Part shown: positions 62,559 to 64,000 of the stretch, piece by piece | Numbering within the stretch: position 1 is the stretch's first letter | How the letters are laid out: each line of letters starts with the position of its first letter | Origin: Prorocentrum cordatum | Taxonomy: Eukaryota > Sar > Dinophyceae > Prorocentrales > Prorocentraceae | Direction of reading: 5' to 3' | Length of the DNA stretch: 64,000 nt | Assembly: GCA_963575745.1 (NCBI GenBank) | Contig: CAUYUJ010001760.1 | Coordinates: 1-64,000, forward strand | The notes under the pieces: generated by a model | What the model was told of the DNA's origin: nothing | The model's database searches: none | What the model saw: the letters and a program-made list of their open reading frames with translations, nothing else | Position numbers and translations under genes: made by a program

Positions 62559-62803
62559 TTCGGGGGCACTCGTTCTCGTCACGTTAGGCCATTGCCGGAG
62601 AACACATGTATACCATGGCATAAACAAACACACCGTTTCTGTTTGTAGCGGGCCGACCCATGCGGGCCCCGCCCTGGGGGGACGGCGGCTCCATCGACAG
62701 CGTCAGGGGCACCTGGCGCCACTGCCGCTGGGGCGAGATAGAAGTCCGGCCGCGGGAGCAGTCTGGCGAGGTTCGAACCACACTAACTGCATGGTACTGT
62801 CTT
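62559..62803. other. No gene recognised
   Basis: GC-rich spacer. It contains GAGGTTCGAACCAC at about 62768, which resembles a tRNA T-arm box but has no supporting cloverleaf. Confidence 0.4.
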
Positions 62804-62942
62804 TTCGGAGGTCCGCGCGGATTTCGTGGGTCGGCGCTGGGATCCCCCTGGCGGCGCATCCAGCGCCGCCGCTGGCCCGCTGCGCGCGTCCGGGAGGGTG
62901 GGGGTCCCGCGCCGATCCAGGAAGTCCGTGCGGACCTCCGAA
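62804..62942. repeat. Foldback element: ~45-bp inverted arms
   Basis: The left arm 62804-62848 (TTCGGAGGTCCGC ... GGTCGGCGC) and right arm 62900-62942 are complementary with about four mismatches and two small indels. The spacer of about 50 bp is GC-rich. It could be a small foldback or MITE-like element, or the trace of a hairpin RNA; no copy elsewhere in the window was found. Confidence 0.8.
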
Positions 62943-63250
62943 GGCCCATGTTTTATTATGTTGCTTGTCCCTCTGGGAGGTGGACGTGATCCCGAGGGGG
63001 CTCCCGCCGCGGCGCGCCGCCGTGCCCTGCCCGGGGGGGTCGCGGCGCAGAAGAGAGCGGTGGGGGCGGAGACGGAGCCCACGAGGGCTTCGACGATCAT
63101 CCCGACGAAGCGGCGGCGCGCCTGGGGGGGAATGGGGGAGGGGCAGGCCTTCTCAGAAGGCGGCTGGCCTTCCCGGAAGCCCTCCAGCCCTCTGAGAAGT
63201 TTTCTGTGCCTTCGGGGAAGGCTTCGAGCATTCTGGACGCTTAGCGTAGC
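62943..63250. other. No gene recognised
   Basis: GC-rich with two or three CTTCTCAGAAGG / CCTTCGGGGAAGG-like small inverted words near 63147-63223. No supported gene. Confidence 0.4.
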
Positions 63251-63930
63251 CGCACCAGCCCATCCAGAAACGACGCCCAGGCGAGTTGCCCTGATCAGGC
63301 TTGTGTGGGAGAATGCAGCGAAAGAAAGGCTGGGGAGACATCATACCTCAAGAGGGGGAGGATGGAGGAGGAACCAGAGGAAGAGGAAGATGAGGGGGCG
63401 GAGGGGGAGGAGGGAGGAGGAAGAAGGGAGGAGGGAGGAGGAGGATTCGGGGGAGGAGGAAGAGGAAGAGGAGGAGGGTGAACAGAAGGGCCAGATGCCT
63501 CGTGGATGCGTCTTGTAATCTCCTCTGATGCATCTGGAGAGCTTCTCGTAGGCCTTTTGGAGAGTCTTGGGGGCCTCTTGGCGACCCAGGGGCCTCTTGC
63601 AGCGTCTTGGGTGCATCGAGGGGGCGTCTTGGGGGTGTCTTGGGAGCCTCCTGGGGGCATCTTGGGGGCCTCTTGGGGCCTCCTGGGCGCCTCGTTGGGG
63701 CCCCCTTGGGGCACTCTCGAGAGCCTCGGGGGCCATCTCTGGGCCATCCTGGAGTTGATCGGTCAACGAAGGGGGGGGTACACAACTCGCTTCCCAGGAG
63801 GCCAACACGGGCCCAACGCCTACGTCACATCGCTCGCCGAGGCCATCCTGGACGCTCCAACGACCCGCCGGGCGCCCCGTCCAGGTCCAGGGGCAGGGGG
63901 TAGGTGGAGGGGTCAAGACACCCTTTACGA
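63251..63930 (+). repeat. Composite repeat, second copy
   Basis: Same order as 49261-51180: CCAGAAACGACGCCCAGGCG head and CCTGATCAG; purine-only GAG tract (about 63350-63481); GAACAGAAGGGCCAGATGCC; CTTGGGG array (63560-63740); GCCCAACGCCTACGTCACAT; and GGCCATCCTGGACGCTCC (63840), which is the uninterrupted equivalent of the LINE-C target. Confidence 0.8.
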
Positions 63931-63945
63931 CCGCAAGCCGCCCGC

Positions 63946-64000
63946 CCTCCTCCTCCTCCTCCTCCTCCTCCTCCCTCCTCCCTCCTCCCTCCTCCTCCCT
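63946..64000. repeat. CTC tract at window end
   Basis: CTC then CTCC repeats run off the right edge; the full length is unknown. Confidence 0.9.

Noticed and set aside
61191-62648. Open frames of 250-485 codons over the CTC tract
   Set aside because: Pure low complexity (Ser/Pro/Leu or Arg/Gly/Glu); open on both strands in several frames.
62715-62785. tRNA or tRNA-derived SINE suggested by GAGGTTCGAACC
   Set aside because: No A box at the right distance, no acceptor stem and no cloverleaf could be drawn.

Overview
The window is nuclear DNA of a dinoflagellate (Dinophyceae). The decisive mark is at 51197-51218: a perfect copy of the 22-nt dinoflagellate spliced leader, immediately followed by a second, decayed copy. 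I found no conventional host gene, rRNA or tRNA. Every convincing coding region belongs to one of three non-LTR (LINE-type) retrotransposons, or to a small relic of one. The rest is layered repeat DNA.

From 1 to about 46.5 kb the DNA is a mosaic of repeat modules joined by a ~40-bp palindrome called HP1 here: arms GGCGGTAA / TTACCGCC around a loop containing AGGTTGACGG. About 40 copies are visible. Outer arms (CTCGTAGAGCT / AGCTCTACGAG) often enclose HP1 and also act as the ends of two module types. M1 is ~355 bp and MITE-like. M2 is 0.9-1.2 kb and carries a shared head plus 4-5 monomers of a ~175-bp satellite. A further family (HP2) carries a ~36-42 bp CGCGTGC-type palindrome. Large duplications are obvious; the clearest is a tandem pair, 12.64-20.77 kb and 20.77-27.13 kb.

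LINE-A (16622-19731, 5'-truncated) and LINE-B (27151-32955, apparently complete) sit at the same phosphodiester position, in the loop of two different HP1 copies, in the same orientation, with 11-12 bp target-site duplications. Each has a matching empty HP1 in the other arm of the tandem duplication. The two are related but divergent. In both, the C-terminal RNase H domain appears circularly permuted: the second half (GDS ... HxFREgN..AD) precedes the first half (FDGG ... EL.A). Both also have WADN instead of xxDD at the reverse transcriptase active site. In LINE-B, ORF1 and ORF2 lie in one frame separated by a single TAG, and ORF2 has no AUG upstream of its catalytic Asn, which suggests stop readthrough.

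From about 46.5 kb the sequence changes to GC-rich DNA with other repeats: CTTGGGG-type arrays, a 1-kb GAT tract, a 0.8-kb CTC tract, and ~100-bp and 9-bp minisatellites. LINE-C (51197-57729) lies here. It starts exactly at the spliced leader, is flanked by a 16-bp target-site duplication, has overlapping ORF1/ORF2, a canonical RNase H order, and is dead through about five frameshifts. It is a snapshot of a retrotransposon whose trans-spliced mRNA was copied back into the genome, at least twice.

Limits: all family assignments come from motifs read by eye. No alignment, search or folding was run. The large open frames in the low-complexity tracts are not treated as genes.
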